Positions 1 to 11,567 are shown, counted from the stretch's first letter. The stretch: 34,833 nt of DNA from an uncultured Spirochaetales bacterium (GCA_949300325.1 CASGDQ010000044.1:1-34833), one strand, 5' to 3'. Numbers and translations: made by a program. Notes: a model not told the origin generated them from the sequence alone.

Positions 1-147
1 ATACTTATTGATACGAGTCGGAAGTGGTACGGGACCGGATACTTTGGCTCCCGCCTTGACAACAGTCTGAACAATCGCCTTTGAGCTCTGTTCGACCAAG
101 TCTGTTTCAAAACCTGTTAATTTGACTCGAATTCTCTCGTTTGCCAT
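1..147 (-). CDS. rpsJ: 30S ribosomal protein S10 (N-terminal part, runs off the window)
   Basis: The reverse strand from the ATG at 147 encodes 49 residues beginning [20 protein letters not shown] and continuing through [20 protein letters not shown], a clear match to the start of ribosomal protein S10 (also the transcription factor NusE). The reading frame is open to the window edge, so about half of the roughly 100-residue protein is missing. It lies 69 nt downstream of tuf on the same strand, as in S10-operon layouts where tuf precedes rpsJ. Its Shine-Dalgarno is modest (GGAGA, about 10 nt upstream). Identity is certain; only the 3' end is unseen. Confidence 0.95.
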   Translation of the reverse strand, partial: MANERIRVKLTGFETDLVEQSSKAIVQTVVKAGAKVSGPVPLPTRINKY

Positions 148-179
148 TTTCAAAAATCTCCAAAAATCAAAATAACGGG

Positions 180-197
180 CCGGGGCCTGCGCCCCAG
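180..197 (-). promoter_or_regulatory. GC-rich hairpin between tuf and rpsJ
   Basis: On the minus strand a 7-bp stem (CTGGGGC / GCCCCGG, one G-U) encloses a GCAG loop. It is followed at a short distance by a U-rich stretch (TTATTTTGATTTTT), not directly by a U-run. This could act as a partial terminator or as an RNA processing or stability element that sets the ratio of tuf to the downstream S10 genes. The fold is seen in the sequence; the role is inferred. Confidence 0.45.
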
Positions 198-216
198 CAC
201 GTTTTTAGGACTCCAA

Positions 217-1407
217 TCAGTCCTGAATCTCGGTTACCTGACCGGAAGCGACAGTGCGTCCACCCTCGCGGATAGCGAAGCGGAGACCCTTGTCCATTGC
301 AACCGGGTGGATCAGCTCGACGATGATGTCGGTGTGATCGCCAGGCATGACCATTTCCTTACCAGCCGGGAGGTGGCAGGTACCGGTGATGTCGGTGGTC
401 CTGAAGTAGAACTGAGGCCTGTATCCGTCGAAGAACGGGGAGTGCCTTCCACCTTCTTCCTTGCTGAGAACGTAAACGGTTCCAAGGAACTTTGCGTGAG
501 GTGTGATCGAGTTCGGCTTGGCAAGAACCTGTCCGCGGACAACTTCCTTCTTGTCGACACCTCTGAGAAGAGCACCGATGTTGTCTCCTGCCTGACCTTC
601 GTCAAGGAGCTTGTTGAACATCTCGACGCCGGTGACAACAGTGTTCTTTGTCTCACGGATTCCAACGATGGAAACAGGATCGTTCACATGGATTACTCCG
701 CGCTCGACCCTACCGGTAACAACAGTTCCACGTCCGCTGATGGAGAAGATGTCCTCGATCGGCATGAGGAACGGCTGATCGACAGCACGTGCCGGAAGCG
801 GGATGTAGCTGTCCATTGCGTCAAGCAGCTCGTCGATGCACTTGGTTGCTTCGGGATCGTCGGGCTTGGTCATTGCGAGGTATGCGCTGCCCTTGATGAC
901 AGGAGCGTTCGCACCATCGAAACCATATTCGGAGAGAAGATCCCTCATTTCCTCCTCAACCAATTCGATGAGGTCCGGATCGTCGACCTGGTCGCACTTG
1001 TTGATGAATACGATGATGGCGGGTACACCGACCTGCCTTGCGAGAAGGATGTGCTCCTTTGTCTGAGCCATTGCACCATCCGTGGCGGCAACGACGATGA
1101 CAGCACCGTCCATCTGAGCAGCACCAGTGATCATGTTCTTGATGTAGTCTGCGTGGCCCGGGCAGTCAACGTGCGCATAGTGCCTGTTCTTGGACTGATA
1201 CTCAACGTGACGGGTGTTGATTGTGATTCCTCTTTCCTTCTCTTCCGGTGCGTTGTCGATTGCATCATAAGCAAGAGCCTTGTCACCGAAAAGCTTTGCA
1301 CAGTGCATGGTGATAGCAGCTGTGAGAGTGGTCTTACCATGGTCTACGTGACCGATAGTACCAACGTTTACATGAGGCTTCGTTCTTTCGAATTTTTCCT
1401 TAGCCAT
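217..1407 (-). CDS. tuf: Translation elongation factor Tu
   Basis: Encodes a 396-residue EF-Tu, the GTPase that delivers aminoacyl-tRNA to the ribosomal A site. The start [20 protein letters not shown] is the family start and has a good Shine-Dalgarno (AAGGAGGAAAC) just upstream; an in-frame ATG 12 codons earlier would add residues no EF-Tu has. The G1 loop GHVDHGKT (residues 19-26), G3 DCPGH and G4 NKCD are intact, followed by the two beta-barrel domains. Length is normal. It is transcribed from its own promoter (1672-1700) through a structured leader, and rpsJ follows. fusA, often directly upstream of tuf, is absent. Confidence 0.99.
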   Translation of the reverse strand: MAKEKFERTKPHVNVGTIGHVDHGKTTLTAAITMHCAKLFGDKALAYDAIDNAPEEKERGITINTRHVEYQSKNRHYAHVDCPGHADYIKNMITGAAQMDGAVIVVAATDGAMAQTKEHILLARQVGVPAIIVFINKCDQVDDPDLIELVEEEMRDLLSEYGFDGANAPVIKGSAYLAMTKPDDPEATKCIDELLDAMDSYIPLPARAVDQPFLMPIEDIFSISGRGTVVTGRVERGVIHVNDPVSIVGIRETKNTVVTGVEMFNKLLDEGQAGDNIGALLRGVDKKEVVRGQVLAKPNSITPHAKFLGTVYVLSKEEGGRHSPFFDGYRPQFYFRTTDITGTCHLPAGKEMVMPGDHTDIIVELIHPVAMDKGLRFAIREGGRTVASGQVTEIQD

Positions 1408-1506
1408 CAGTTTCCTCCTTGTGACCTGAATGTCACAAATCAAAATATCTCATAAAGGCTCAAGCCTTTACCGGTTTCAAGAGAATCAACTGATTGCCTA
1501 AGGTTT

Positions 1507-1666
1507 AGGTGTAGTTGGGGGTTTCCAGAGGTCGGCAGGGACAGAGCCTGACGACATACGCATACAGATTAAAAAAAACCTACGTTCTGGAACCACCTGA
1601 TAGCCCCTAAAGGCAACCGGTTTGGCTCTCCGTCCAACCAATGGGCACACCCATGGCCAGACACCT
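1507..1666 (-). promoter_or_regulatory. Structured 5' leader RNA of tuf-rpsJ
   Basis: The first transcribed bases after the promoter (AGGTGT, 1661-1666) are perfectly complementary to ACACCT on the RNA at 1507-1512, giving a closing helix for a fold of about 160 nt. Inside it a 9-bp helix with one bulge joins 1586-1594 to 1520-1529, and a hairpin (ATGGG / CCCAT) covers about 1640-1656. The segment ends about 100 nt before the tuf start. I do not recognise a known riboswitch, 6S RNA, SRP RNA or tmRNA core. A ribosomal-protein-binding leader, or a separate small RNA, are both possible. Confidence 0.5.
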
Positions 1667-1671
1667 TGACT

Positions 1672-1700
1672 ATGCTAAAAGATATTTAAAGTATTGTCAA
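1672..1700 (-). promoter_or_regulatory. sigma70-type promoter of tuf
   Basis: A perfect -35 TTGACA (1695-1700) is followed by a 17-bp spacer and a -10 TAGCAT (1672-1677), reading on the minus strand. Transcription should begin near 1665, about 258 nt before the tuf start codon and exactly at the 5' arm of the leader's closing helix. Confidence 0.8.
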
Positions 1701-1856
1701 CATGTTTTAAGAAAAAGATTTATAGGGAACAAACAGGGCATTAGTAGAAGCAAAAGGATCTGCAAAACGGCTGCAATAAATGTTTAAAATAGAAATAAAA
1801 CGGGTAAAACCGTAAAAAAAATAATGCTTTTAGCAATAAAAAAACAAAGCAATCCC

Positions 1857-1885
1857 TTGTAAAAAACACAAACCGATAGTAAATT
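1857..1885 (+). promoter_or_regulatory. Promoter of the TSCPD gene, likely leaderless
   Basis: TTGTAA (1857-1862), a 17-bp spacer and TAAATT (1880-1885) form a plausible promoter. Only 7 nt separate the -10 box from the ATG at 1893, so transcription would start at or next to the start codon. No Shine-Dalgarno is present. Confidence 0.5.
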
Positions 1886-1892
1886 CCCTTCC

Positions 1893-2156
1893 ATGAGAGA
1901 ATTTGAATACAGCACAAACGGCACCTGCTCCCGTCTTATAACATTCGACATCGATGGAGAGATGAGGGTGCACAACATACATTTCGTCGGAGGCTGCAAC
2001 GGCAACCTCAAAGGGATCGGCGCGCTATGCGAAGGGCAGAAGGCGGAAGACATCATATGCCGGCTGAAAGGAATCAGGTGCGGCTTCAAGGATACAAGCT
2101 GTCCCGACCAGCTTGCCAACGCGCTTGAAAAAGCGATCGAGCAATGCGGCAAATGA
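1893..2156 (+). CDS. TSCPD-domain protein (TIGR03905-like, four conserved Cys)
   Basis: An 87-residue protein with the signature of the short TSCPD family: GTCS (Cys12), GGCNGN (Cys35), the GIRCG segment (Cys63) and TSCPDQLA (Cys70). Related TSCPD segments occur at the C terminus of some ribonucleotide reductases; free-standing members have no settled function, and the conserved cysteines suggest metal or redox chemistry. The ATG at 1893 has no Shine-Dalgarno but lies 7 nt behind a -10 box, suggesting a leaderless mRNA. It ends tail-to-tail with the next minus-strand gene, with one base between the stop codons. Confidence 0.8.
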   Translation: MREFEYSTNGTCSRLITFDIDGEMRVHNIHFVGGCNGNLKGIGALCEGQKAEDIICRLKGIRCGFKDTSCPDQLANALEKAIEQCGK

Positions 2157-2157
2157 C

Positions 2158-2502
2158 TCAGGAGTTTATTCCGTTTTCCGTCAAATAAGCCACAAAATCA
2201 TTATATATGGCGATATCGGCTGAAATATCGCCATCTTCAAAAAGCACGCCAGCGGCATTGCTCAGCTTTATGAGCTCAAGCATATCGCATTTTGCGTCGC
2301 CCTCTTCTGCAATCTTTTTCAAAGCCTCTTCAAGAAGGCTTTTCCTGAAAGCCTCATTTTCGTGGGAAAGCTCCCACAGCATGAGATTGTTTATCGAGGA
2401 TGAGCGCTCGAAATACGCTCTGACCACATCCTCTGGATCCGATACGAATCTCGAGGCATAGGACAAAAGCGAATAGTAATCGTCATAATCCGGTATGAGC
2501 AT
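2158..2502 (-). CDS. Small acidic protein of unknown function
   Basis: I do not recognise this 114-residue protein. It is acidic, rich in Glu, Asp, Leu and Ala, without cysteine pairs, signal peptide or membrane segment, and reads as mostly helical (YFERSSSINNLMLWELSHENEAFRKSLLEEALKKIAEEG). The ATG at 2502 is preferred; a TTG at 2508 in frame is the alternative. Neither has a clear Shine-Dalgarno. A TATCAT sits 6 nt upstream of the ATG and could be a -10 box, but no good -35 goes with it. The rpsG terminator lies just upstream, so it needs its own promoter or read-through. Confidence 0.6.
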   Translation of the reverse strand: MLIPDYDDYYSLLSYASRFVSDPEDVVRAYFERSSSINNLMLWELSHENEAFRKSLLEEALKKIAEEGDAKCDMLELIKLSNAAGVLFEDGDISADIAIYNDFVAYLTENGINS

Positions 2503-2532
2503 GGACAAATGATAAAAGAAATCAAGCCAAAG

Positions 2533-2556
2533 AAAAAGGCCTCCCTTGGGGAGACC
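2533..2556 (-). terminator. Intrinsic terminator after rpsG
   Basis: On the minus strand GGTCTCCC and GGGAGGCC (2549-2556 and 2538-2545) form an 8-bp stem with one G-U pair and a 3-nt loop, followed directly by five T (2533-2537). It closes the long secE-to-rpsG transcription unit about 20 nt after rpsG. Confidence 0.85.
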
Positions 2557-2577
2557 TCTTCATATTGCTTCCTGCAA

Positions 2578-3063
<486 letters not shown>

Positions 3064-3066
3064 TTA

Positions 3067-3441
3067 TCAGGCCTTTGGCTTCTTAGCACCGTACTTAGAG
3101 CGGCTTCTCTTTCTGTCATTGACACCGAGAGTATCCTTGCTTCCGCGGATGATGTGGTAACGCACACCCGGGAGGTCCTTGACCCTTCCGCCCCTGATGA
3201 GGACGACCGAGTGTTCCTGAAGGTTATGTCCGATACCAGGAATATAAGCTGTGACCTCTATTCCGTTGGAAAGCCTGACCCTGGCTACCTTTCTGAGAGC
3301 TGAGTTCGGCTTCTTCGGGGTTACTGTCATAACCCTGGTGCAAACACCTCTTTTCTGAGGGCATCCCTCGAGAGCCGGCGACTTGGTCTTGCTCTTCGTG
3401 CTGGTCCTGCCCTTTCTTATAAGCTGATTAATAGTAGGCAT
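3067..3441 (-). CDS. rpsL: 30S ribosomal protein S12
   Basis: 124 residues matching S12, the decoding-centre protein. The accuracy-determining lysines are in the wild-type state: Lys43 in [11 protein letters not shown] and Lys88 before Asp89 in [11 protein letters not shown], so no classical streptomycin-resistance change is seen. It starts [12 protein letters not shown] with AAGGAG about 11 nt upstream. It is placed directly after rpoC with a 125-nt gap containing a strong hairpin, and rpsG follows, the common rpoBC-rpsL-rpsG order. Confidence 0.98.
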   Translation of the reverse strand: MPTINQLIRKGRTSTKSKTKSPALEGCPQKRGVCTRVMTVTPKKPNSALRKVARVRLSNGIEVTAYIPGIGHNLQEHSVVLIRGGRVKDLPGVRYHIIRGSKDTLGVNDRKRSRSKYGAKKPKA

Positions 3442-3491
3442 CTTACGATACGCTCCTTGTTTTGTCCTTCCCCCTCACAAAGGAAAGGTTT

Positions 3492-3511
3492 TTCGGCGCA
3501 CAGGCGCCGAA
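3492..3511 (-). promoter_or_regulatory. Hairpin in the rpoC-rpsL gap
   Basis: A perfect 8-bp stem (TTCGGCGC / GCGCCGAA) with a 4-nt loop lies 50 nt before rpsL. On the minus strand it is followed by AAACCTTTCC, not a U-run, so a processing site, stability element or S7/S12 operator is more likely than a terminator. On the plus strand no T-run follows either. Confidence 0.5.
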
Positions 3512-3566
3512 TATATCCTGAAACCCTGGTCAGCATGAGAGCTGTACCATGAGGCGCGCGACAGCG

Positions 3567-6500
3567 CTACTCCTCATCGCCAACAAAATCAGCCGGCTCG
3601 GCACTCTCTCCCAAGGTGTTCATGTCTCCGAGTTCCTGAAGCTCTTTCTCCTCCTCTGCTGAGACGGTATCGGGCTTTCTTTCCTTTCTTTCCCTATCCT
3701 TCTCGCTCTGGATTTCAAGAAGCTTCTCGTCTTCAAGATGAACGTTCCTGTATCTCTTCATGCCGGTACCGGCAGGAATGAGATGACCGATGATGACGTT
3801 CTCCTTAAGACCGCGCAACTCATCCTTTTTACCTGCAATAGCAGAATTTGTCAATACTTTCGTCGTAGAGAGGAACGAAGCTGCGGAAATGAAGGAATCC
3901 ACGCTCAAGGCCGCATCGGAAACACCCTGGAGCACAGGGCGTGCGATAGCCGGCTGCTTGCCTTCCCTCTTCGCCTGTTCATTTACCCTCTTGAAGAGGT
4001 TCTTATCGACCTTCTGCATCTTTACAAACTGCGTATCTCCGGCACGGACGATCTCGACCTTCTTGAGCATCTGGCGGATTATGATGCCAAGGTGCTTCTC
4101 GTTGATCTCAACGCCCTGCATGCGGTAAACCTTCTGAATCTCCTCGACGAGGAAGGAAAGGACCGCGTTCTCTCCCAGAACATCAAGGATCTCACGGCTG
4201 GTGACAGTCTCGTCGCAAAGCGGATCGCCTGCTTTGACCTCGTCTCCCTCACGCACGGAAAGAAGCGCATCCTTCGTATATACCTTATGCGGATGCTCCT
4301 TGCCGAAAACATCCCTGATGACGACCGTGGTGCTTCCGGTATTGCCCTTGGCCTCGATCTTGACGACACGTCCGGTAACACGGGAAAGGATGATCGGGTT
4401 GACCTTGTTGGACGATGCGACCTTTCCATGGCGCGCCTCAAAGAGGGAGTCGACCTGAGGAAGACCACCTGCGATATCCTTTGTAGTCGCGCTGTCGATA
4501 GCTTCCTTAGCAATCGTATCGCCGATGGAGACAACCTCACCCACCTCCTTGACGACCATATAGGATCCGCCGGGGATCGGGAAGTTGTAGCGCTGTCCGT
4601 TATCCGATTCGATGATCACAGTCGGATGGAACTGGCCGAGCTGGGCGGATGCTACGATTATCATTTCGGCCTCACCCGCTTCGTTGACAATCCTCCTGTA
4701 GGATTTATCCTCGACAAAATCGGCAAATTCGACAACAGTACCGGAGACATCGGAGATGATCGGAGAAGAGAACGGATCGAATGTGATGATCGGCTCTCCT
4801 GCATCAACCACCTGATGGTTCCTCACCTTGAGCTCGGCTCCTGCCGGAACCTTGTATTCGCTGGCTGTAGAGAGGATGAACGTGCGTCCGTCTATGATGT
4901 GCAGATGCCCGTTGCTCTTGGCATTAACATACTCTCCATGGCTCTTATACATCGGATATCCCTTAGCAACCGACGCACCATCCTCAACAGTAAGCTCGTC
5001 ATAAAGACCGGTGATCTCATCAAGCACCTTTGAAATGGATATATGTCCCTTTCTCGGGAAGATCTCCACTCCATCGGCCCTGTTGATGACCTGACCCTTG
5101 ATATCCCTTACGATGGTCTGGTAATCGAATGAAAGCTTATTATCCTTCGTGCTCGTGCTTGCCGTACCTCCGACGTGGAAGGTTCTCATGGTAAGCTGGG
5201 TACCCGGCTGTCCGATCGACTGTGCGGCGATGATGCCTACAGCCTCGCCGATCTCGACGGTCCTGTTGGTAGCAAGGTTCCTGCCATAGCACTTGCGGCA
5301 TACACCATGCTCGCTTTCACAGGTGAGAACGGTTCTGAGCAACACCTTCTCAACACCGGCATCCTCGATGATCTTCGCAGTCTCATCGGAAATCTCCTCG
5401 TTGGCCTTTGCAAGCACAACCGGCTTGCCCTCCTCATCCTTGAGGAACGGATGCAGAACATCCTCGACAGGGCAGCTTCCTGCGATGCGGGAAGAGAGGG
5501 ATTCGATGATCTGATCCCCGTCCCTGACGGCCGTTGTCCAGATGCCGTTGATCGTCTGGCAGTCCTCCTCGCTTACGACGACATCCTGTGCGACATCGAC
5601 GAGCTTACGGGTAAGATATCCAGCCTTTGCAGTCTTGAGAGCCGTATCGGTAAGACCCTTACGTGCACCGTTGGAAGAAATGAAGAACTCGATGATCGAA
5701 AGCCCTTCCTTGAAGTTGCTCTTGATCGGGAGCTCGATGATCTTTCCATTCGGCTTTGCCATGAGGCCGCGCATTCCGCCAAGCTGTCTGATCTGGGTTT
5801 TGCTGCCTCTAGCGCCCGAGTCGGCCATGAGGAAGAGCGGATTGAATCCCCTCTGGCTCTTCTTAAGCTCATCCATAAGAACATTGGTAAGCTTTTCGTT
5901 GGTCTCGGTCCAAACCTCGATGACACGGTTGTATCTTTCTTCCTGTGTGATCTGTCCTTCGTTGTACTGCTTCACGACCACAGCCTGCTTCTCGTTGGCT
6001 TCCTCGATCAGCTCCTTCTTGCTGTCAGGAACGATCATGTCGCTGAGTCCGATCGTAGCACCGAAGATGGTTGCATACTTAAATCCAAGATCCTTGACGG
6101 AATCGAGAAGCTCGACAGCAACGCTCGGCTTATGATTCTTGATCGTCTCGCCGATGACCTTCTTGAGCTGCTTATCACCTAAGCAGTAATTCTGGAACGG
6201 GATGCCGCGCGGGATTGCGGAATTGAAGATGATCCTTCCGGCGGTGGTTGCAACCCAGCTCTTTCCGTCGGATACGCTCTTTTTACCGTTCTCGTCAACG
6301 ATCTCAAGCCCCTTTCTGAGGCGGTAATATATCTTCTGGTTATAAGTTATGCTTCCAGCATCTATTGCCGCTTCGATCTCGTCGATGGTCTCAAAGTGCT
6401 TGTACCTGGTGACAACCTCCCCTTCAAGCGGAAGCATCTCCTTTGTCAGATAGAAGATTCCGAGAACCATGTCCTGGCTCGGGAAGGCAATCGGCTTTCC

Positions 6501-7964
6501 GTTTGCAGGATCGAGCAGGTTCGTAGTAGAGAGCATGAGCGTCCAGCACTCAAGCTGCGCAGCCTGGGTGAGAGGCACATGGATAGCCATCTGGTCTCCA
6601 TCGAAGTCAGCATTGAATGCATGGCATACGAGCGGATGGAGCTTAAGAGCCTTTCCTTCCACAAGCACAGGCTCGAAGGCCTGGATGCCGAGACGGTGGA
6701 GCGTAGGCGCTCTGTTGAGCATTACCGGATGCTCCTTTACGACATCATCAAGTATTCCCCATACCTTCTCATCCTCGCTCTCGACAAGAAGCTTTGCCCT
6801 CTTGATGTTCTGGGCAATGCCATCCTGAACGAGCTTCTTCATAATAAACGGCTTATAAAGCTCGAGTGCCATCTTCGAAGGAACACCGCACTGGTGCATC
6901 CTAAGCTCAGGTCCGACAACGATTACAGATCTTCCCGAATAGTCTACACGCTTTCCAAGAAGGTTCTGGCGGAAACGTCCCTGCTTGCCCTTGAGGACAT
7001 CCGAAAGGCTCTTGAGATCCCTCTTGCTGCTGCCTTTCGTCGGATTGGCGGTCTTGCCGTTGTCAAAAAGGGAATCCACCGCTTCCTGGAGCATCCTTTT
7101 TTCGTTGCGGATGATGATATCCGGAGCCTGGATGTTGATAAGCCTTGCAAGACGGTTGTTCCTGTTGATCACGCGCCTATAAAGCTCATTAAGGTCGGTC
7201 GTGGCAAACCTGCCGCCATCAAGCTGCACCATCGGGCGCAGATCTGGCGGGATCACAGGGATGACCTTGAGGATCATCCACTCGGGCCTGTTGCCGCTTG
7301 AGAGGAAATCCTCGCAATAGCGGATGCGGCTCAAGAGCTTGTTGTCGATCTTGTTGTTCGCGCCTTCCTTCTGGCTGAGCTGCGATCTGAGCTCCTCTGA
7401 AAGGGCTTTCAAATCAAGGCCTTTCAAGAGGTCATAGATAGCCTCAGCGCCCATGGAAGCCTTAAAAGTGTCACCATATTTCTCATAGAGGCTATTATAT
7501 TGATCCTCAGTAAGGACCTGATTCTTTCTCAGCTCCTCATTCTGGCCAGGATCGGTGACAACATATTTCTCATAAGAAAGGATCTCCATGAGCTCTGCTC
7601 TCTTGATGTCGAGCAGATAGCTCATTATGGACGGAGTCGAGCGGTAGAACCAGATATGTGCAACCGGAGCTGCAAGGGTTATATGCCCCATCCTCTCACG
7701 ACGCACCTTGGTATCAGAAACCTCGACGCCGCAGCGGTCGCAGACGACCCCCTTATATCTGTTGGACTTGAACTTTCCGCAATAGCATTCCCATTCCTTT
7801 GTGGTTCCGAAAATCCTTTCGCAGAACAGTCCGTCCCTCTCCGGACGGAGAGAACGGTAATTTATTGTTTCCGGCTTCTTTACCTCGCCATAGCTCCAGG
7901 CAAGGATCTGTTCCGGGGATGCAAGCTTTATCCTGATGCTGCTGAAATCCTGAATTTCCTTCAT
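3567..7964 (-). CDS. rpoC: DNA-directed RNA polymerase subunit beta'
   Basis: 1465 residues. The N-terminal zinc site is present (Cys60, Cys62, Cys75, Cys78), the active-site magnesium loop NADFDGD is at 451-457, and the second zinc cluster appears in [15 protein letters not shown]. The protein ends in an acidic tail ([10 protein letters not shown]...FVGDEE). The ATG follows rpoB so closely that the rpoB stop codon TAG is the first part of the rpoC Shine-Dalgarno (TAGGAGGAGAGAATG), implying coupled translation of the two large subunits. It forms the catalytic core with RpoB. No truncation or frameshift is seen. Confidence 0.99.
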   Translation of the reverse strand: MKEIQDFSSIRIKLASPEQILAWSYGEVKKPETINYRSLRPERDGLFCERIFGTTKEWECYCGKFKSNRYKGVVCDRCGVEVSDTKVRRERMGHITLAAPVAHIWFYRSTPSIMSYLLDIKRAELMEILSYEKYVVTDPGQNEELRKNQVLTEDQYNSLYEKYGDTFKASMGAEAIYDLLKGLDLKALSEELRSQLSQKEGANNKIDNKLLSRIRYCEDFLSSGNRPEWMILKVIPVIPPDLRPMVQLDGGRFATTDLNELYRRVINRNNRLARLINIQAPDIIIRNEKRMLQEAVDSLFDNGKTANPTKGSSKRDLKSLSDVLKGKQGRFRQNLLGKRVDYSGRSVIVVGPELRMHQCGVPSKMALELYKPFIMKKLVQDGIAQNIKRAKLLVESEDEKVWGILDDVVKEHPVMLNRAPTLHRLGIQAFEPVLVEGKALKLHPLVCHAFNADFDGDQMAIHVPLTQAAQLECWTLMLSTTNLLDPANGKPIAFPSQDMVLGIFYLTKEMLPLEGEVVTRYKHFETIDEIEAAIDAGSITYNQKIYYRLRKGLEIVDENGKKSVSDGKSWVATTAGRIIFNSAIPRGIPFQNYCLGDKQLKKVIGETIKNHKPSVAVELLDSVKDLGFKYATIFGATIGLSDMIVPDSKKELIEEANEKQAVVVKQYNEGQITQEERYNRVIEVWTETNEKLTNVLMDELKKSQRGFNPLFLMADSGARGSKTQIRQLGGMRGLMAKPNGKIIELPIKSNFKEGLSIIEFFISSNGARKGLTDTALKTAKAGYLTRKLVDVAQDVVVSEEDCQTINGIWTTAVRDGDQIIESLSSRIAGSCPVEDVLHPFLKDEEGKPVVLAKANEEISDETAKIIEDAGVEKVLLRTVLTCESEHGVCRKCYGRNLATNRTVEIGEAVGIIAAQSIGQPGTQLTMRTFHVGGTASTSTKDNKLSFDYQTIVRDIKGQVINRADGVEIFPRKGHISISKVLDEITGLYDELTVEDGASVAKGYPMYKSHGEYVNAKSNGHLHIIDGRTFILSTASEYKVPAGAELKVRNHQVVDAGEPIITFDPFSSPIISDVSGTVVEFADFVEDKSYRRIVNEAGEAEMIIVASAQLGQFHPTVIIESDNGQRYNFPIPGGSYMVVKEVGEVVSIGDTIAKEAIDSATTKDIAGGLPQVDSLFEARHGKVASSNKVNPIILSRVTGRVVKIEAKGNTGSTTVVIRDVFGKEHPHKVYTKDALLSVREGDEVKAGDPLCDETVTSREILDVLGENAVLSFLVEEIQKVYRMQGVEINEKHLGIIIRQMLKKVEIVRAGDTQFVKMQKVDKNLFKRVNEQAKREGKQPAIARPVLQGVSDAALSVDSFISAASFLSTTKVLTNSAIAGKKDELRGLKENVIIGHLIPAGTGMKRYRNVHLEDEKLLEIQSEKDRERKERKPDTVSAEEEKELQELGDMNTLGESAEPADFVGDEE

Positions 7965-7973
7965 TCTCTCCTC

Positions 7974-10900
7974 CTAGAAAGTACCTTTTTCTTTCTTGGT
8001 AATCAGTTCCTCATCACGCTCTGTGAGCGGAACCTGCTTCTCATTCTCATCGTATACGGAAATATCAAGCGCAAGGCCTCTGATTTCCTGGACAAGCACA
8101 TTGAAAGCCTCCGGCATGGACGCAGTCTTTGTGCTCTCGCCCTTTACGATCGAACCGTAGATCTGCACCCTTCCCTTCATATCGTCGCTCTTTATTGTGA
8201 GCAGCTCCTGAAGAGTGTTTGCAGCACCATAGGCCTCAAACGCCCAGACCTCCATTTCTCCAAGCCTCTGGCCTCCGAACATCGCCTTTCCTCCGAGCGG
8301 CTGCTGGGTGACAAGCGAATAAGGTCCGGTGGAACGGGCATGCATCTTATCATCGACAAGGTGATGCAGCTTGAGATAATAGATATATCCGCAGAATACA
8401 TCATTGACGAAAGGAATGCCGGTGCGTCCGTCATAAAGCCTGATCTTGGAATTCTTCGGCAAGCCTGCCTCTTCCATCTCATGCTCTATCTGCTCCATGC
8501 TTGCGCTCTGGAAAACAGGCGTCTTATACCACTTGTCGTTCTTGACAGCAGCCCATCCGAGCTGGGTTTCCATCAGCTGTCCGATATTCATACGGGACGG
8601 AACGCCGAGCGGGTTGAGACAGACATCAAGCGGAGTTCCATCTTCCATGTACGGCATATCCTCCACAGGAAGCACGCGGGATACGACACCCTTGTTTCCG
8701 TGGCGTCCTGCCATCTTATCGCCCTGCTTGAGCTTGCGCTTGGTTGCAATCAGGACCTTGATGGTGTGCTCGACTCCGGGCTGAAGCTCATCCTTGTCGG
8801 ATTTCTGCAAATGCTGGATATCGATTACGGTACCCTCGGTTCCATGAGGAACCTTCAATGAGGAATCCCTGACCTCCTTGGCCTTCTCACCGAAAATCGA
8901 GTTGAGAAGCTTTACTTCAGGAGTGGTATCAGCCTCGCTCTTCGGAGTTACCTTTCCAACGAGAATATGTCCCGGGCGCACATAGGTTCCGATGCAGACA
9001 ATGCCATCGGCATCGAGGTGCTCGATCAGTTTTTCAGATGTGTTCGGGATATCGCGTGTCAGCTTTTCCGGGCCGAGCTTGGTATCCCTGATATCTACGC
9101 TGAATTCCTTGATATGGATGCTGGTATAGATATCCTCTCTTACGACGCGCTCGCTGATAAGGACGGCATCCTCGTAGTTGTATCCGTTCCAAGGAACGAA
9201 ACCGACGAGGATATTCCTTCCAAGCGCGAGTTCTCCGTTCTGTGTGGCAGGTCCGTCTGCAAGCACATCACCTGCATCGACATGATCGCCTACATAGACA
9301 ATCGGCTTCTGATTGAAGCAGCTGTCCTGGTTGGTCCTTTCGAACTTATGGACTTCATATTTATCAAGCTGCCCATCGATTTCAGGATTATCCGGAGCAA
9401 CCTCGATCCTGGTTGAAGACACATACTTTACAACGCCGGAATGCTTGGCCTTGATGAGAACTCCTGAATCATAAGCAGTCCTCTGCTCCATTCCTGTTCC
9501 TACCCTTGGAGCCTCTGGGAATACAAGAGGTACAGCCTGGCGCTGCATGTTGGATCCCATGAGCGCGCGGTTGGCATCGTCATGCTCGAGGAACGGAATC
9601 AATGAAGTAGCGACGGATACGACCTGCTTCGGAGATACATCCATCCAATCGATCTCCTCGGGGCTGGCTGTCGAATAATCTCCGTTCTCGCGGATGGATA
9701 CCTCCTGCTCAAGGAAGTGTCCGCTCTCATCAATTCTTGCGTTGCCCTGGGCTATCTTGCATCTTTCCTCGTCGTTAGCATCGAGATACCTGACTTCGTT
9801 TGTTACAATGCCGTTCTCGACCTTGCGGTACGGAGTCTCGAGGAATCCAAGCTCGTTTATGCGGGCATAGTTGGCAAGAGAGAGGATAAGACCGATGTTC
9901 GAGCCTTCAGGAGTCTCGATCGGACAGATCCTTCCATAATGGGTATAGTGTACGTCACGGACCTCATAGATAGCCCTTGCGCTGCTTCTGGAAAGACCGC
10001 CCTTCGGCCCGAGTGCGCTGACCCTTCTCTTATGGGTGAGCTCGGCAAGCGGGTTGATCTGATCCATGAACTGCGAAAGCTGCGAGGATCCGAAGAATTC
10101 CTTGATGGCTCCGACAATAGGCTTGATGGAAATGATTTCCTGCGGCTTGACTGTATCATCGGCCACGTTCATCTTTTCCCTTGCGGTCTTGGCCATGCGG
10201 GCAAAAGCATCCTGGATATTGTTCTGCAGAAGCTCTCCGACGGTCCTTACCCTTCTGTTGCCGAGGGCATCGATATCGTCCTCCTTCATTCCGCCTTCAC
10301 AGAAAATGGCAAGATTCTTAACTGTCTCTATGACATCCTCGGGAAGCAGAGAGGTGCTGGTCTGGTACTTCTCCTCGTCCATGCCATAGAATTTCTTGTT
10401 AAGCTTGTAGCGGCCGATCTTCGAAAGATCGAATCCCCTTGCATGAAGGAACATATCCTGGAAATAGCTGATGATCCTCGAAGGATCCGGGAATGTCTTG
10501 AGGTTCTGAGGAAGAGAATTCTTACATGCCTCAACGATGCAGTTGATGTACTGGTTCTGGAACTCCTCCCCTTCCTCATGCCTATATGCAGGGCAGAGGA
10601 TGTGCTCACGCCTCAAGGTCTTGAGCACCGCAAGCTCGGGGTGATCTATATCCTTTCCACCGACATCGCAGACCTCGATGGTCTCAATTCCGCTGACGCT
10701 GAGCTCATGAAGCTCGATTGAAGCGATCTCATCGCCTGCGCAGAACCTGATATCCCCGCTCTCTTTATCAAGGACATCCTTATAAAGATAGAACTTGCGA
10801 TCGGTATAATCATCGTTCGTATTTATAGTTATGGGCGCATAGAAAGCGCTGACGATCTTTTCCCTGGTATCGAGGCCAAGCACGCGCAGGAAAAAGGTCA

Positions 10901-11567
10901 CAAGGAACGGCTTCTTGCCGAAGCTGACCTGGATGATGTTGTTCACCCTCTTCTTTTCCTGAGCTGTAGTCGTCTCACCTTTCTTTGCGTCGACCTTCTC
11001 ATTCTTTCTTGTAAGCACGAATTCAAGCTTCGTACCGGCATACGGATAAAGTGTTCCAAAATAGAGAGAAGAAGCGTCGTTTTTCTTTCCTTCCTTGAAC
11101 ACGATGCCTGGAGAGCGTACGATCTGGGATACGATAACCCTTTCCGCTCCGTTTATAATAAATGTGCCTCTATCGGTCATCAGAGGGAAGTCACCAAAGA
11201 AAATCTCCTTTTCCCTGATTTCTCCATTCTTCATCTGAAGTGCAAGCTTTGCCTTGACAGGAACACCATAAGTCCGTCCCTTCTTCTTACACTCGCTTTC
11301 GGAATATTTGATACCTTCCATATCAACGGTATAGCCGTTGTATGTCACCATCATATCCTCGCTGGGACTCTTGATGGGGAATACGGTCTGAAATACATGC
11401 TCCAAACCGAATGCAGGATCAGGGGCAAGCCCTTTTTCAATTCTTTCAATCTGCAGGAATCTCTTATAGGAGTCAGTCTGGATACCGATAAGATTTGGCA
11501 GCTCGCAGACTTCCGGCAATTCCGAACCGATGTCAACTCTCTTCAAGGGTTTTCCGTTAGAACCCAT
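7974..11567 (-). CDS. rpoB: DNA-directed RNA polymerase subunit beta
   Basis: 1197 residues starting [14 protein letters not shown] behind GGAGGTACATAA. Family landmarks include [21 protein letters not shown] (rifampicin region), [14 protein letters not shown], and the C-terminal [14 protein letters not shown] and [18 protein letters not shown]. Odd feature: after Ser517 (equivalent to E. coli Ser531) the fork-loop-2 segment reads [21 protein letters not shown], three residues longer than the usual GPGGL(S/T)RERAGFEVRDVH, with an extra Lys522 and a changed SSARAIY stretch. The flanking invariant residues are in frame, so this is not a sequencing frameshift. It follows rplL with two strong hairpins in the gap. 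Confidence 0.99.
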   Translation of the reverse strand: MGSNGKPLKRVDIGSELPEVCELPNLIGIQTDSYKRFLQIERIEKGLAPDPAFGLEHVFQTVFPIKSPSEDMMVTYNGYTVDMEGIKYSESECKKKGRTYGVPVKAKLALQMKNGEIREKEIFFGDFPLMTDRGTFIINGAERVIVSQIVRSPGIVFKEGKKNDASSLYFGTLYPYAGTKLEFVLTRKNEKVDAKKGETTTAQEKKRVNNIIQVSFGKKPFLVTFFLRVLGLDTREKIVSAFYAPITINTNDDYTDRKFYLYKDVLDKESGDIRFCAGDEIASIELHELSVSGIETIEVCDVGGKDIDHPELAVLKTLRREHILCPAYRHEEGEEFQNQYINCIVEACKNSLPQNLKTFPDPSRIISYFQDMFLHARGFDLSKIGRYKLNKKFYGMDEEKYQTSTSLLPEDVIETVKNLAIFCEGGMKEDDIDALGNRRVRTVGELLQNNIQDAFARMAKTAREKMNVADDTVKPQEIISIKPIVGAIKEFFGSSQLSQFMDQINPLAELTHKRRVSALGPKGGLSRSSARAIYEVRDVHYTHYGRICPIETPEGSNIGLILSLANYARINELGFLETPYRKVENGIVTNEVRYLDANDEERCKIAQGNARIDESGHFLEQEVSIRENGDYSTASPEEIDWMDVSPKQVVSVATSLIPFLEHDDANRALMGSNMQRQAVPLVFPEAPRVGTGMEQRTAYDSGVLIKAKHSGVVKYVSSTRIEVAPDNPEIDGQLDKYEVHKFERTNQDSCFNQKPIVYVGDHVDAGDVLADGPATQNGELALGRNILVGFVPWNGYNYEDAVLISERVVREDIYTSIHIKEFSVDIRDTKLGPEKLTRDIPNTSEKLIEHLDADGIVCIGTYVRPGHILVGKVTPKSEADTTPEVKLLNSIFGEKAKEVRDSSLKVPHGTEGTVIDIQHLQKSDKDELQPGVEHTIKVLIATKRKLKQGDKMAGRHGNKGVVSRVLPVEDMPYMEDGTPLDVCLNPLGVPSRMNIGQLMETQLGWAAVKNDKWYKTPVFQSASMEQIEHEMEEAGLPKNSKIRLYDGRTGIPFVNDVFCGYIYYLKLHHLVDDKMHARSTGPYSLVTQQPLGGKAMFGGQRLGEMEVWAFEAYGAANTLQELLTIKSDDMKGRVQIYGSIVKGESTKTASMPEAFNVLVQEIRGLALDISVYDENEKQVPLTERDEELITKKEKGTF

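Noticed and set aside
1609..1654. 15-codon ORF (MGVPIGWTESQTGCL) inside the tuf leader.
   Set aside because: No Shine-Dalgarno, no relevant amino-acid run, and it lies within paired RNA; more likely chance.
7500..8861. Long open frame on the plus strand across the rpoC-rpoB junction (also 3738-5033, 5175-6182, 9717-10721 and 307-1455 plus).
   Set aside because: They lie entirely opposite rpoC, rpoB or tuf, have no ribosome sites or recognisable domains, and are explained by the codon bias of the real genes on the minus strand.
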